Shown piece by piece: positions 1 to 8,806 of a stretch of 64,000 nt of DNA (positions within the stretch are counted from its first letter, which is position 1; every line of letters starts with the position of its first letter). The stretch lies in contig NZ_BMKA01000002.1 of the NCBI RefSeq assembly GCF_014643735.1, positions 1-64,000 of the forward strand, read 5' to 3'. The notes under the pieces were generated by a model. The model saw only the letters and a program-made list of their open reading frames with translations. It made no database searches and was not told where the DNA came from. This DNA comes from Neptunicoccus cionae. GTDB taxonomy: Bacteria; Pseudomonadota; Alphaproteobacteria; Rhodobacterales; Rhodobacteraceae. Position numbers and translations under genes: made by a program.

Positions 1-296
1 AAACCGACCTTCCTGTGCGCTTGCATGGTTTCTCTGCCGTTGCTTGATCTTGATTGGATCATCGCCGTTCGCCACAATCCGCCGCACATCATGGGCCGCT
101 TTCCGCGCTTCTGCGAGAGTCAGGAGGGGATAGGAGCCGAGCCCCATCTCGCGCTGGCGACCGAACAGCGAGAACCGGAATGTCCATTGTGCCTGCCGTC
201 TTTCCTCTTAAACAACCATAAGCCCTGTCCGTCGCAATGTTTGCCAGGCGACAGGGACTTTAACTGTGCGACTGTAAAGAAATTCGATTTTGCCAT
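1..296 (-). pseudogene. Tyrosine integrase, N-terminal fragment, frameshifted
   Basis: Reading the minus strand from an ATG at 296, which has a good GGAGG ribosome site about 8 bases upstream, gives a start like MAKSNFFTVAQLKSLSPGKH and then DGQGLWLFKRKDGRH. This is the usual arm-type DNA-binding domain (DUF4102 class) of phage and island integrases. Near position 190 the frame breaks. The rest of the domain (QWTFRFSLFGRQREMGLGSY, then PLLTLAEARKAAHDVRRIV) continues in another frame to the window edge. The gene is cut at the left border, so the catalytic domain is not visible. It differs from the integrase at 39097-40128, which lacks this domain. A sequencing error could mimic the frameshift. 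It implies a second mobile element to the left. Confidence 0.75.
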
Positions 297-448
297 AAGG
301 GTACCTCCGAAATATCTACAAACGCAGATGGCACTGCCCGGAAACTTCCGGACCGCGCTGAGACGCTACCGCACTCTTATTAAAGCACGATTTAAATCTC
401 AGAGCGTTCGTGAAAGCGCTTGATACGAAGGATATACCCCTCCGGCGG

Positions 449-497
449 GAGTATTTAAAGAAAATGGAGCCGAGGCTTCAATGTTCCCCAAATACTC
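449..497. repeat. Inverted repeat built from two GAGTATTT motifs
   Basis: The left arm (449-471) starts GAGTATTTAAAGAAAATGGA. The right arm (474-497), read on the minus strand, starts GAGTATTTGGGGAACATTGA. The two arms match at most positions and can form a long imperfect hairpin. The minus-strand copy lies just after the stop of the dioxygenase gene at 510, and a third copy follows the stop of the HlyD gene (19111-19130). A role at transcript 3' ends is inferred from that placement only. Confidence 0.5.
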
Positions 498-509
498 ATG
501 CTTTATCCC

Positions 510-1352
510 CTAGCGTGGCGGCGCTGCGCTGAACGTTGTTCGGTAAAGCAAGCGGCGCGCCCCATCGTAATCGTTCGTGGCGTAGTGCAGCGACATCCGG
601 TTGTCCCACACCGCAACATCGCCGGCTTGCCATTTCAGGCGGCAGGAAAAGTCAGGGCGGGTGGCGTGTTTATACAACGCCTCAAGGATTGGTGCGCTTT
701 CAGCCTCGTTCATGCCGCTTAGGCGGGTGGTGTAGATCGGATTCACAAATAACGCTTTGCGTCCGTCTGATCCGGTAATCACCGCTGGATGACTTATCTC
801 GCGATCTGCCGCGGGATCGCCGCGCACCATTTTGATTGAGGCACCCGAGCGGGTTTCTTCCGGCGGAGCATGTTTTACCCCATAAGGTTTACCCACATGG
901 ATGGCATCCCGCCCGTGGATGAGCGCCTTTAAATCCGCAGGCAGGCTGTCATATGCCGCCACTTGGGAAGACCAGACCGTATCACCGCCGACGTCCGGAA
1001 TTTCAACTGCATTCAGGACCGACCCTGCAGGCGGGTTTTTCAGAAAGGAGAAATCGGAATGCCACTCGCCACCGAACACGCCGCCGGTTTTTTCTGAGGC
1101 TTCTTTCAGAACTGCTATTACTTCCGGCTCACCTTCCATCGGGGTGACATAGGGCAGCTGCATCGCTGGGCCGAACACTCTATTCAGCCGTTTTTGATCT
1201 TCGATGGTCAGGAACTGGCCGCGCAGCACAATCATTTGATGGGCGGCAAGTGCGGCGCGCAAGCCCTCTGTTATGTCAGAAGAAATCGGCTGCTTCAGAT
1301 CGAGTCCCGAAATTTCAGCGCCCATAAAGCCTGTCAGTTTGCGGATCTGCAT
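510..1352 (-). CDS. TauD/TfdA-family Fe(II)/2-oxoglutarate dioxygenase
   Basis: The 280-residue protein matches the length of TauD-type oxygenases, which couple 2-oxoglutarate decarboxylation to hydroxylation of a sulfonated, aromatic or amine substrate in the cytoplasm. The iron-binding triad is visible: His98 and Asp100 in the EWHSDFSF motif and His256 in MSLHYATNDY. An arginine (Arg267 or Arg271) sits where the 2-oxoglutarate carboxylate is bound. The substrate cannot be told; no sulfonate transporter lies nearby, so taurine is only one option. The gene starts 18 bases after the DUF1523 gene and is probably the last gene of the long minus-strand unit, although its function does not obviously fit that unit. 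Confidence 0.88.
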   Translation of the reverse strand: MQIRKLTGFMGAEISGLDLKQPISSDITEGLRAALAAHQMIVLRGQFLTIEDQKRLNRVFGPAMQLPYVTPMEGEPEVIAVLKEASEKTGGVFGGEWHSDFSFLKNPPAGSVLNAVEIPDVGGDTVWSSQVAAYDSLPADLKALIHGRDAIHVGKPYGVKHAPPEETRSGASIKMVRGDPAADREISHPAVITGSDGRKALFVNPIYTTRLSGMNEAESAPILEALYKHATRPDFSCRLKWQAGDVAVWDNRMSLHYATNDYDGARRLLYRTTFSAAPPR

Positions 1353-1370
1353 TTGTTCTGTCCTCCGCTG

Positions 1371-2033
1371 TTACCCAAACCAGCTTTTGAACCAGGCCCG
1401 CACGCCGCCTCTGGCGCGGCCGACATCCTCGCCCGCTTCGGCTGCACGGGCTTCAACAGCATCCCAGCGTTCTTCGATCTGGGCGAGTGCGGGGTCAATC
1501 TTGCGCCGTTTGAAGCGCTGGATCAGCCTGTAAAAGCCAAGCATGAACAGGCCTATCACAGCATAAATCACAAAGTTTGACCACGGGATAATCCGCTCTT
1601 CGGGGCCGGACACATCCCAGATTGTCACCGCATTGGGATAAATCGACAGATACTCATTGCGCCATCCGTAGTGTTTTATTGCCACCCATTCCGGTGCCGC
1701 GCGGGTCGACACCCTGTCGTCCGCTTCGGCGTGCAGGTTCGAGCTGTCCAGTTTGAAATACCAAGGCCAGCCAAATCCGGTGTCCTCGTTGCGAAACACC
1801 ATGACCTTGCCGTCGGGATAAACAGTGTTAATCAGCCGCAAATCACGGTTAACGCCTTCGTTATTACCGCTGTCGGTCTGGGCATAAAAGATCCGGTTCC
1901 ATTTGGAAAAATCCTGCCGGATGATCTCGGTCCCTGTCACACGGACAATGTCGCGCTGCGGCAACGTGTAATGCAGGAATGCAAAGACCAGTGCGATCAA
2001 AACAACCCAGAAACCCCATTTGAACCAGCGCAT
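1371..2033 (-). CDS. DUF1523-family membrane protein
   Basis: This 220-residue protein has one hydrophobic segment at about residues 7-25 and another at about 150-170. Between them is a hydrophilic domain with TGTEIIRQDFSKW and DTGFGWPWYFKLDSS. The charged C-terminal tail has a short amphipathic helix and ends in WFKSWFG. I recognise it as DUF1523, a family typical of alphaproteobacteria with no established function; the middle domain probably faces the periplasm. It lies 10 bases after the 89-residue membrane protein gene and is probably co-transcribed with it. Confidence 0.75.
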   Translation of the reverse strand: MRWFKWGFWVVLIALVFAFLHYTLPQRDIVRVTGTEIIRQDFSKWNRIFYAQTDSGNNEGVNRDLRLINTVYPDGKVMVFRNEDTGFGWPWYFKLDSSNLHAEADDRVSTRAAPEWVAIKHYGWRNEYLSIYPNAVTIWDVSGPEERIIPWSNFVIYAVIGLFMLGFYRLIQRFKRRKIDPALAQIEERWDAVEARAAEAGEDVGRARGGVRAWFKSWFG

Positions 2034-2043
2034 ACGGCCATCC

Positions 2044-2313
2044 TCACATAAAATTCGTCACATAAAGCATCACGATCACCAGAATGACCGGAATAACGTA
2101 AACGCCCCAGATCAGCTTGCGCCGGAGCGATCCTTCATAGGCTTTCAACCCGTCCTCTATGAACTGTTCACGGGGGCCGGGATGCTCTGCGCCTTCGTCA
2201 AACTGTTTTTCCAGTTTCTCACGCCGCACAGAACGAGAGTACCATGACAGACAGATGTAGACGATTGTCATCAAAAACAAGCCGATAATGCTTAATCTCA
2301 CCCATCCGAACAT
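2044..2313 (-). CDS. Small protein with two membrane segments
   Basis: This 89-residue protein has hydrophobic stretches at about residues 6-24 and 68-87. They flank a charged central region (REKLEKQFDEGAEHPGPREQ). I do not recognise a family. The gene begins only 4 bases after the preceding gene ends and is followed closely by the DUF1523 gene, so translational coupling in an operon is likely. The charged middle probably lies on one face of the inner membrane. Confidence 0.7.
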   Translation of the reverse strand: MFGWVRLSIIGLFLMTIVYICLSWYSRSVRREKLEKQFDEGAEHPGPREQFIEDGLKAYEGSLRRKLIWGVYVIPVILVIVMLYVTNFM

Positions 2314-2317
2314 TGAA

Positions 2318-3754
2318 CTATCTCCGTTTTACTGCCCCCCAAGGGCCAACCCGTTGCACTATATCGCGGTCATCTTCGTCGAAATCGTCATCATCATCGT
2401 CGTCGTCATCCTCGCGGCGACGGCCCCAAGGCTGTTCCACGGGCTTGCGCTTTTGTGCGGCGCGGGCCGGTGCGGGTTCTTCCATTGCGGGTTCATGGCC
2501 GAATAGCTCTTCCCGCGCGCCTGCCTTATCCATCATATACTCCGATGCAAGATACTCTGCCACATAGTCTTTCTTGGCATCTGACCATCCGGCATAGGTG
2601 CGATAGAACGCTTCCTTATGGCAGATGAACAACTGGCGCACATCCAGCGGCGCGAGTTCCGCCAGAAGCATGTTCACCAGATCCTTATCGGCGTGATCAC
2701 TGGCCCGCAGCGTGTAGAAATAGGCCGGATGTTCCGACGTAATCCGCGGCCAGTCCCCCTGCCCCCGCGCCCATTGCCACAAGAGATAGAGCCCTTCATA
2801 TTCGCGCGGCAGATGTTTGAGATTGCGCCGCGCCAGCTGGCGTAGGGCACGCCGGTCGGGATTTTCAACACTCTCGCCCAGTTCAGCGGCGGTATCCACG
2901 ACGATAAAATCAAGCTTTTGTTGCAGGATCGCCGCCACATCCCGCCCCCGTGCCGAGGTGATCGGTTCTACCAGATTATTCGCTGCAAGGAACGTGGCGA
3001 TGTCATTGCGCTGGGTGAAATCCATCGCATATTCCACATCCCAATCCGACACATCCTCTATGTCTTGCGTTGAAATCACAGCCGCCTCATCAAGATCGCG
3101 GAACACATAAAGCCCGCCGAAGTGAGAGGTGTAGAAGTTGCGCTGTTCAAAGCTATTATGGGTGAACACCACCGGATTGCGGGTGATATCGCCGGTTTTT
3201 TTGCCGATCTCGATCATTTCCGCGATCAAAACATCGTCCCACCAAGCGTCATTCTCTTGCAGGAACCGATCAATCTTGCCTTGCAGGATTTTACCATCCT
3301 CAACCGTGGAAGCTGTGGTGTCTGCCTCAACCTCTATCCGGCGGATGGCCAGCAGGTCATTGGGGCGCTCCACCGAAAAAACAGAGTTCACCAGCTCTCC
3401 CGCAACAGCGTCCTTGGCCGTCAGGGCGAACAGTTGGGCCTCGTTTTCGTCCATCCAGCGGCGCAGGATACTGCGAGAGGTCGAGAACTTCGCATTCAGC
3501 AGCGGCGCGGTTTTCTGCTCGGTCGACAGCACGATAAACTGCCGGTTACAGCCGTTGGGGTTCAGGTAGTGATCATCGCCAAATTCATCCCCGATTTCAG
3601 GGGAATAGCCGGAAATATCCACATGAAAATCCGTCAGGGCTGTGCGACGCCCCGTCAGATGTTCCAGCGCACGATTGTAGCGCTCCACCAAAGTGGGGGA
3701 GCGCACCTCAAACAGGTTCCCGAACATCAACCCCCGACGAACAAGACGCATCAT
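2318..3754 (-). CDS. Conserved-type protein of unknown function with Asp-rich tail, AAA+ partner
   Basis: The 478-residue protein has no membrane segment or signal peptide. The body contains FHVDISGYSPEIGDEFGDDH near residue 45 and LNPNGCNRQFIVLS shortly after. The C-terminus is low-complexity: an Ala/Pro/Glu stretch and then a run of nine Asp followed by FDEDDRD. I know of no assigned activity. It follows the AAA+ ATPase gene by 79 bases, and that gap holds an 18-bp palindrome. An adaptor or substrate role for the ATPase is inferred from position alone. The first ATG is used; a second start ten codons in (MFGNLFEV) is nearly as plausible. Confidence 0.72.
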   Translation of the reverse strand: MMRLVRRGLMFGNLFEVRSPTLVERYNRALEHLTGRRTALTDFHVDISGYSPEIGDEFGDDHYLNPNGCNRQFIVLSTEQKTAPLLNAKFSTSRSILRRWMDENEAQLFALTAKDAVAGELVNSVFSVERPNDLLAIRRIEVEADTTASTVEDGKILQGKIDRFLQENDAWWDDVLIAEMIEIGKKTGDITRNPVVFTHNSFEQRNFYTSHFGGLYVFRDLDEAAVISTQDIEDVSDWDVEYAMDFTQRNDIATFLAANNLVEPITSARGRDVAAILQQKLDFIVVDTAAELGESVENPDRRALRQLARRNLKHLPREYEGLYLLWQWARGQGDWPRITSEHPAYFYTLRASDHADKDLVNMLLAELAPLDVRQLFICHKEAFYRTYAGWSDAKKDYVAEYLASEYMMDKAGAREELFGHEPAMEEPAPARAAQKRKPVEQPWGRRREDDDDDDDDDFDEDDRDIVQRVGPWGAVKRR

Positions 3755-3771
3755 GTCAGAACACCCCGTAG

Positions 3772-3789
3772 GTCGGGCTTAAGCCCGAC
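3772..3789. repeat. 18-bp perfect palindrome between two operon genes
   Basis: GTCGGGCTTAAGCCCGAC is self-complementary over its full length and sits in the 79-bp gap between the AAA+ gene and the next gene. Its form resembles dispersed REP-like palindromes. It could act as a transcript-stability or partial termination element that lowers expression of the downstream genes. Confidence 0.55.
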
Positions 3790-3833
3790 ACCCTCCGTGA
3801 CAGAAGACAGCACACAAATCTCAAGAAAAACCC

Positions 3834-5780
3834 TCACCCCTTCCCCTCCAGATACCGCCGCTTGGCTTCTTCGTTGCGGCCGAACTCCCGCACCATATTT
3901 TCGATCGCCACCTCATCGGATTTATCCGCATAGCGGAATTCGGAATCGGCGTAGCGGTTGATTTCCTGAATGACCATTTCAACGGTGACCGGTTGGGCCA
4001 GTTCGGCAATCATCGCTTTTTTGGTATCGTAATCTTTTGCCAAAAACAGCCCGGTGTCTTCCATCCATTCGTCCGGCAGTTCAAAGTCCATCGCGCGGAC
4101 TTTGACGGCGTCCGTGATGTTCTTGATCGCGCGTCCGGTAAAGCGGGGGTCGGCTTCCTGAATGCCTTTCAGGTAGGTGCCGAGCTTGGCAATCGTGTCG
4201 AGCGCACCGATTTCGGAAGACACACGGTCAAACACATTCAGCAGCCCTGCCTCATGGGGTTTGGCATGGCTTTCGTAGCTGGCCGCGACTGCTTTTTCGA
4301 TCTGTTGGGCCGCGAACAGGTCGTGCTCTCCTGTGGGGATCTCATGGTTCTTGCCCATCAACAGATGCAGGATGTCGATGTAATCGTCCCGCGTTTGTGG
4401 ACCGTCCACCAAAAACCGCGCGCCGGCCCGTTGGCGCAGGGCGTCGTCCACGTTTTCGGGATAGTTCGAAAACATGCCAAAGGTACAATTCCCGCGCACC
4501 ACAGTGTTTGCGCCTGCGAAACTTTCCATCAGGACTGCCGTAATTTCCAACTGCCCCGCCGAGGATTGCCTGTCCCCCCGCTTACCGGCAAGCTGGTCGA
4601 TGTCATCAATCGTCCCAAAGCCGATGACCTTGGGATCAATCACATTGTTGATAAATGCCTTGGCGTTCTGGGCCGACTTCCCCTGATAACTGTCAATGGA
4701 ATCAGTGCTGAGATTCTGATAGCGAAAAGCATAACCCGCATTGGTGCAGTAATCGTTAATCATCCCCGCCATCATCTGGATCAGCGTGGTTTTCCCCGTT
4801 CCGGGCGCACCGTCCCCCATGAAGGTAAAGATAAATCCGCCCAGTTCGGCGAAGGGATTAAGCCTGCGATCAAAGTCATAGGCCATCAGCATTTTGGCCA
4901 ATTTCATTGCCTGATATTTGGCGATATGGTTGCCGACAACCTCGTTCGGTTTCTTGAACGTCATGGTCAGTTTGGTTGATTTCGCCTTATGGCTGGCAGC
5001 AAATCCGTTGATCTCAAAATCGTCAGCCTCCACGCGGTAGGACACGTTTTCAAACGCCTCCAACCGTGGCAGGGACCCCGCCCGCAGCGCGACCTTTTCC
5101 ATCAGCTTTTCGCAGAATGCCTGCACCACATGGACCACGCCCGCTTCATCCTTGGCAAACAGGGCAAGGTCTTGATCCAGCTCCCACAAAGCGCCGTGCA
5201 GGGCGAGTTGCGGATTATCGGTCAGGACCTCTTCGACTTCGCCAATATCCACAGAAGTCTCCCCTTCCGCAGAGGCGATCGGGGCGACAAGATAGGCGGC
5301 CATATTGGCGAAAACATGTAAGGAAATCGCGGCAGAACCCGCCAGCAACTCGCCAAATTCAGCCTTCTTCGCAGGGGGCAACGCACCGGCCAGATTGTCT
5401 TTCAACAGGGCGGACAGACCTGTCTGATCTGCAAACTGGTCGCTGACAACATGGGCCACCGCCAGCGCGCGGCGCAGTGCCTGTAACACCGTTGCCTGCT
5501 TGGGAGAGGTCAGCGGATCGCTTTCATCCGCGCCTTCGATCCGTTCAATCAGATGCACACCTTCGGGGCGCGCGGTAGAGCGTGTCACCAGCCCCGGCGT
5601 GGTGGAGCGGAACCGCCGCCGTGTGCCGATGCCACTGGATCGCTCTTGCTGGGGCGCGGTTTCGCGCTTTTGGGCCAGCCGCGGTGTGTGGTCAAACCCG
5701 TCCAGCATCGCCACAGCTGCATCGTATTTGCCGAGGATCAATTCCTCTTTCAATTCCATTAAATTGCCGGTTTCATTCAT
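3834..5780 (-). CDS. AAA+ family ATPase of an uncharacterised operon
   Basis: The 648-residue protein has an N-terminal region of about 300 residues, with an Arg-rich low-complexity stretch near 35-75. A single AAA+ module follows: Walker A GAPGTGKT at 324-331, a Walker-B-like strand with two acidic residues (IGFGTIDDID, 386-395), and DDALRQRAGARF near 445-456 carrying candidate sensor or arginine-finger residues. The C-terminus is a small helical domain. It is probably an oligomeric cytoplasmic ATPase that remodels a protein or membrane-bound partner. It starts 18 bases after the 372-residue gene. No protease, nuclease or MoxR-linked VWA protein lies beside it, so the usual pairings do not explain it. 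Confidence 0.8.
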   Translation of the reverse strand: MNETGNLMELKEELILGKYDAAVAMLDGFDHTPRLAQKRETAPQQERSSGIGTRRRFRSTTPGLVTRSTARPEGVHLIERIEGADESDPLTSPKQATVLQALRRALAVAHVVSDQFADQTGLSALLKDNLAGALPPAKKAEFGELLAGSAAISLHVFANMAAYLVAPIASAEGETSVDIGEVEEVLTDNPQLALHGALWELDQDLALFAKDEAGVVHVVQAFCEKLMEKVALRAGSLPRLEAFENVSYRVEADDFEINGFAASHKAKSTKLTMTFKKPNEVVGNHIAKYQAMKLAKMLMAYDFDRRLNPFAELGGFIFTFMGDGAPGTGKTTLIQMMAGMINDYCTNAGYAFRYQNLSTDSIDSYQGKSAQNAKAFINNVIDPKVIGFGTIDDIDQLAGKRGDRQSSAGQLEITAVLMESFAGANTVVRGNCTFGMFSNYPENVDDALRQRAGARFLVDGPQTRDDYIDILHLLMGKNHEIPTGEHDLFAAQQIEKAVAASYESHAKPHEAGLLNVFDRVSSEIGALDTIAKLGTYLKGIQEADPRFTGRAIKNITDAVKVRAMDFELPDEWMEDTGLFLAKDYDTKKAMIAELAQPVTVEMVIQEINRYADSEFRYADKSDEVAIENMVREFGRNEEAKRRYLEGKG

Positions 5781-5798
5781 TGTCTCAAAATCCTGTCG

Positions 5799-6917
5799 TC
5801 AATTGTAACTGGCCACGCGCCCGCCAGAGCCCACAACATATTTGCGCACATTGCGCATGCCTGCCGGATCGCGGTCTTTCAGCACCTGATAGGCCCGCTG
5901 CGGCAGGATGAGCGAGCGGTTCTGCTCGGTCGCGCCGGTCAGTTCGCCGCGATCTTCCAGATTGAAAATCTCCCGCTGGGCCACGGAAAACCACCCCGTC
6001 TTTTCCTGCGTCACCGTTTTTGACCAAAGGGTTTCCACTGTCCATGCCAGCGCCCAGTCCATGCCCTCCTGCCCTGCCGTTTCCGCCAGTACATCGCGCA
6101 GCGGTCCGGTTTGTTCGGTATAAGCGTGGGAATACATCGGCCCAATATGGATGCGGCGCAGCTTTTTGGGGTGCAGGTCGTCGAAATCCTGATCAAAGCC
6201 GGTGGCAATCGTCACCAGTTTCAGACCCGACACCGCCTGTGCCATCAGATGCGCCTGAACCTGCGGCCAGCGTCGATCATCGTGCACCAGTGCTGTGCGC
6301 CCCGAATCCTCTAGCTCCATCATATAGACTGCAGGCAAGTTGGTCTGGCTGTCATAGCTCGCCCAGTGCAAAAGATAGCGCCGCCGGTCATCGTCGATAC
6401 TGCCCCGCCAGATCGCCTGCGGGTCATTGCCCGCAAAAAACAAATCCCGCCCCGCCAGTGCTTCGTAATAGAGCCGTTGTGACAGTGCGTATTGCAGCGC
6501 CGTCGGATGGGATTGTTCGTTCAGGATATGGCGCACCATCGCCTTTTTGATCTCGTCGGGCGACTGAGAGGCCTTGAGATGATGTTCCACGTTCAGCGCG
6601 TCATTGGCCATTTGCAACAGTTCCTGAAACACCGGAAAGCCGCTTTCCTGCCGGTCTACAGACATGCCGTTGGGCAAGGCGCCCGACACCCGCCACGTCA
6701 TCAGATATTTGTAGGACAGCGCCGAGAACGTGTGACTTAATCGAGAGAGGTAATCCTTGATGATCTCCGCCTCGCCGTGGGCAACCAGCCCGTCGTTTCG
6801 CGACAAGTCGGTGACCCGCTCCAGATGGGCGATGATCTTCTCGAACTTCGCGAAATAGCGCCGCGTGCGGGCCGCGCCTTCCAGATATTCGTGATCAAGC
6901 GTCAGATCGGCATTCAT
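5799..6917 (-). CDS. Protein of unknown function in the AAA+ operon
   Basis: This 372-residue soluble protein opens with a helical region rich in His, Arg and Glu (residues 1-60). A mixed alpha/beta region follows with blocks such as LLHWASYDSQTNLPAVYMME and HPKKLRRIHIGPMYSHAYTE. It ends YVVGSGGRVASYN. I recognise no catalytic motif, signal peptide or membrane segment. It lies between the coiled-coil and AAA+ genes with gaps of 27 and 18 bases, so it is very likely made with them. It may be a dedicated partner of the ATPase, by context only. Confidence 0.72.
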   Translation of the reverse strand: MNADLTLDHEYLEGAARTRRYFAKFEKIIAHLERVTDLSRNDGLVAHGEAEIIKDYLSRLSHTFSALSYKYLMTWRVSGALPNGMSVDRQESGFPVFQELLQMANDALNVEHHLKASQSPDEIKKAMVRHILNEQSHPTALQYALSQRLYYEALAGRDLFFAGNDPQAIWRGSIDDDRRRYLLHWASYDSQTNLPAVYMMELEDSGRTALVHDDRRWPQVQAHLMAQAVSGLKLVTIATGFDQDFDDLHPKKLRRIHIGPMYSHAYTEQTGPLRDVLAETAGQEGMDWALAWTVETLWSKTVTQEKTGWFSVAQREIFNLEDRGELTGATEQNRSLILPQRAYQVLKDRDPAGMRNVRKYVVGSGGRVASYN

Positions 6918-6944
6918 GCAAACAGCCCCGCGACGATCCTGTTT

Positions 6945-8021
6945 TTACGCGCCATAAAGGTTCTTGTCGTGTTTCTCGACAATCTTTTCAAAACGCCGTG
7001 CAAACCGCTCGTCAGATTTAGCCTTCTCTTCCAGCACCTTACGGGCGAACACCATGTGGTCTTCGTGCTTTTCCATCATCTCGGCCATGCGCTGGTTCGT
7101 AGCCGAGCCAATCGCCGCCATCGCGGTTTGGGCTTCTTGATCGGTCTGCACGCCGATTTCGTTAATCTTATGGGCCACATCCTGCTGCTGCGCAGTTTTC
7201 AAGGATTTCGTCAGCGCATCATACAACACCACCCGCTGTTTCGTGTCCGTTTGCAGCTTGTTGATCAACACCATTTGGGTCGCAGCCTGATTTTGCAGAC
7301 TGTCCACCCAGGATTTGCCCTTTTCGATATAGCGTTCCAGCGTCTGGGAATTCGCCAGTTTCACCTGCTCGGCCTGTGCCAGCTCGTTATACTTGGCATT
7401 AAGCGCAGCCAGTTCGCTTTCCAACTTGGTGCGCGCGGCGGCGTCCTGCTCCATCGAGATTTTGTTCTCGAGTTCGATAATGCTCGGGTCCATCGCCAGC
7501 AAATCCGCTTTAATCTGCTCCAGCTCGCCAACCACAGCTTCCCGTTCTGTCAGGGTCTCCTGCAAATTGCCTTCCACCCGCGTCTTGTGTTCGTTCAGAA
7601 CCGCAAGCTGGCTTTGTAACAGGTTCACAATCACATCGGATTTGGAAATCAGGTCCTGCAATTTGTCGTCGATACTGGCCGTGCGCATCCGTTCCTGTCG
7701 CAGGCTTTCCGACCGCCCCTTGGAGAATATCCCCACAAAGGTTTCCCAGCCGGTTTTCGTCCGCATCGCGTCGAAATCCTGACTGAAAGCAGCCGTCACA
7801 TCGTCCAGCCCCATGATCAGTTCGGCAATATTCGCATTCATCGCGTCAGAGTGCGCATGCACATCGTCCAGCGAGGCATTCTCTATATCAATAGAGATAT
7901 CATCGCCGGTTTTCATCTTATCCTGCGCCTGTTCCAGCTTGGAGGACATTTCCGAGATTTTAGACTGCGCCGCCTCCACTTGTGCCTGAGATTCCCTGAT
8001 CTGCGCGTCAAAATCTGCCAT
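6945..8021 (-). CDS. Coiled-coil protein resembling TelA (toxic anion resistance)
   Basis: The start at 8021 is chosen because AAAGGG lies about 6 bases upstream; an alternative TTG at 8036 would add five residues. The 358-residue protein is almost wholly helical with long heptad-like runs (about 10-45 and 120-230) and no signal or membrane segment. The middle (WETFVGIFSKGRSESLRQER, then a helical bundle with LLQSQLAVLNEHKTRVEG) and the later TLERYIEKGKSWVDSLQNQA block recall the TelA family. TelA-like proteins occur with stress and tellurite genes but their mechanism is unclear. It is first in the minus-strand unit with the AAA+ ATPase. The TelA assignment is moderate. Confidence 0.68.
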   Translation of the reverse strand: MADFDAQIRESQAQVEAAQSKISEMSSKLEQAQDKMKTGDDISIDIENASLDDVHAHSDAMNANIAELIMGLDDVTAAFSQDFDAMRTKTGWETFVGIFSKGRSESLRQERMRTASIDDKLQDLISKSDVIVNLLQSQLAVLNEHKTRVEGNLQETLTEREAVVGELEQIKADLLAMDPSIIELENKISMEQDAAARTKLESELAALNAKYNELAQAEQVKLANSQTLERYIEKGKSWVDSLQNQAATQMVLINKLQTDTKQRVVLYDALTKSLKTAQQQDVAHKINEIGVQTDQEAQTAMAAIGSATNQRMAEMMEKHEDHMVFARKVLEEKAKSDERFARRFEKIVEKHDKNLYGA

Positions 8022-8267
8022 TGTAAACCCTTTCAAAAACGTCTTGTTTCACTCTACCTAAGGAGCATAGTCTTCAATTATAATAGTTTTGCGGCGATTT
8101 ATCGGAATTGTCGAGCATTTCGCATCCTACAGGAGGAAATTGCCTCTGTTGCCCCGCTGAAACAGCGTGATATAATCAAGACCAGAGGACGACCTCTCCG
8201 GCATATCTCCCTGCCGGTCAGACCTTCCAAAGGGACGACCCTTTTCTAGAAAACAAAGGGATATCCC

Positions 8268-8696
8268 ATGCGCACCACTTTTGATCGAATCCGGCAAGCG
8301 ATCCTGTTCGAAGGCGTCGCTCTTGTCATTCTTGTGACTGTTGGAATGGTTTTTCTGGACCTTACGCTGGCCGGGATTGGCGTCATCGCAGTGGCAGGGT
8401 CGGTGATCGCTACCGTGCTAAATTACGTCTATAACCTTCTGTTCGATCTGGCACTGACACGCCAAACCGGCAGCGCCGAGAAATCGCTCCACGCCCGCGT
8501 CATCCACACGCTCGGATTTGAGATCTCTATGTTGTTGTTAATGCTGCCCTTTGTGATGTGGTGGCTGGACCTGACCTTCGTGCACGCCCTTTTGTTCGAT
8601 ATGTCGTTCACGCTGTTTTACCTGTTCTACACCTTCGCTTTCACTTGGGCTTATGACCGGATTTTCCCCGCGCCAGCCCCGATCAGCGGCTATTAA
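8268..8696 (+). CDS. PACE-family efflux protein
   Basis: The 142-residue protein has four hydrophobic helices arranged as two similar pairs. Each pair opens with a related motif: RIRQAILFEG near residues 8-16 and RVIHTLGFE in the middle. This is the tandem transmembrane-pair layout of the proteobacterial antimicrobial compound efflux (PACE/AceI) family, which exports biocides such as chlorhexidine using the proton gradient. Glu15 sits where the essential acidic residue of AceI lies. The gene follows about 246 bases without a gene. It is monocistronic or read with the dehydrogenase gene 110 bases on. Length and topology fit; the substrate is unknown. Confidence 0.85.
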   Translation: MRTTFDRIRQAILFEGVALVILVTVGMVFLDLTLAGIGVIAVAGSVIATVLNYVYNLLFDLALTRQTGSAEKSLHARVIHTLGFEISMLLLMLPFVMWWLDLTFVHALLFDMSFTLFYLFYTFAFTWAYDRIFPAPAPISGY

Positions 8697-8806
8697 CCGG
8701 ACCGCAATCGCCTTTGGCAGTTCAAAGCCGCTTTGCGGCCTTGCCCTTAGGGCAGAAATCGTGTCACCTCGCCGCGAAAATGAACATGTTACCGGAGGAA
8801 CCCCGC

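Noticed and set aside
25-423. 132-codon plus-strand ORF at the left edge
   Set aside because: It is the shadow of the broken integrase on the minus strand, whose domain match is clear.
3993-4979. 328-codon ORF antisense to the AAA+ ATPase
   Set aside because: It overlaps the Walker motifs of a clear AAA+ gene and has no family features of its own.
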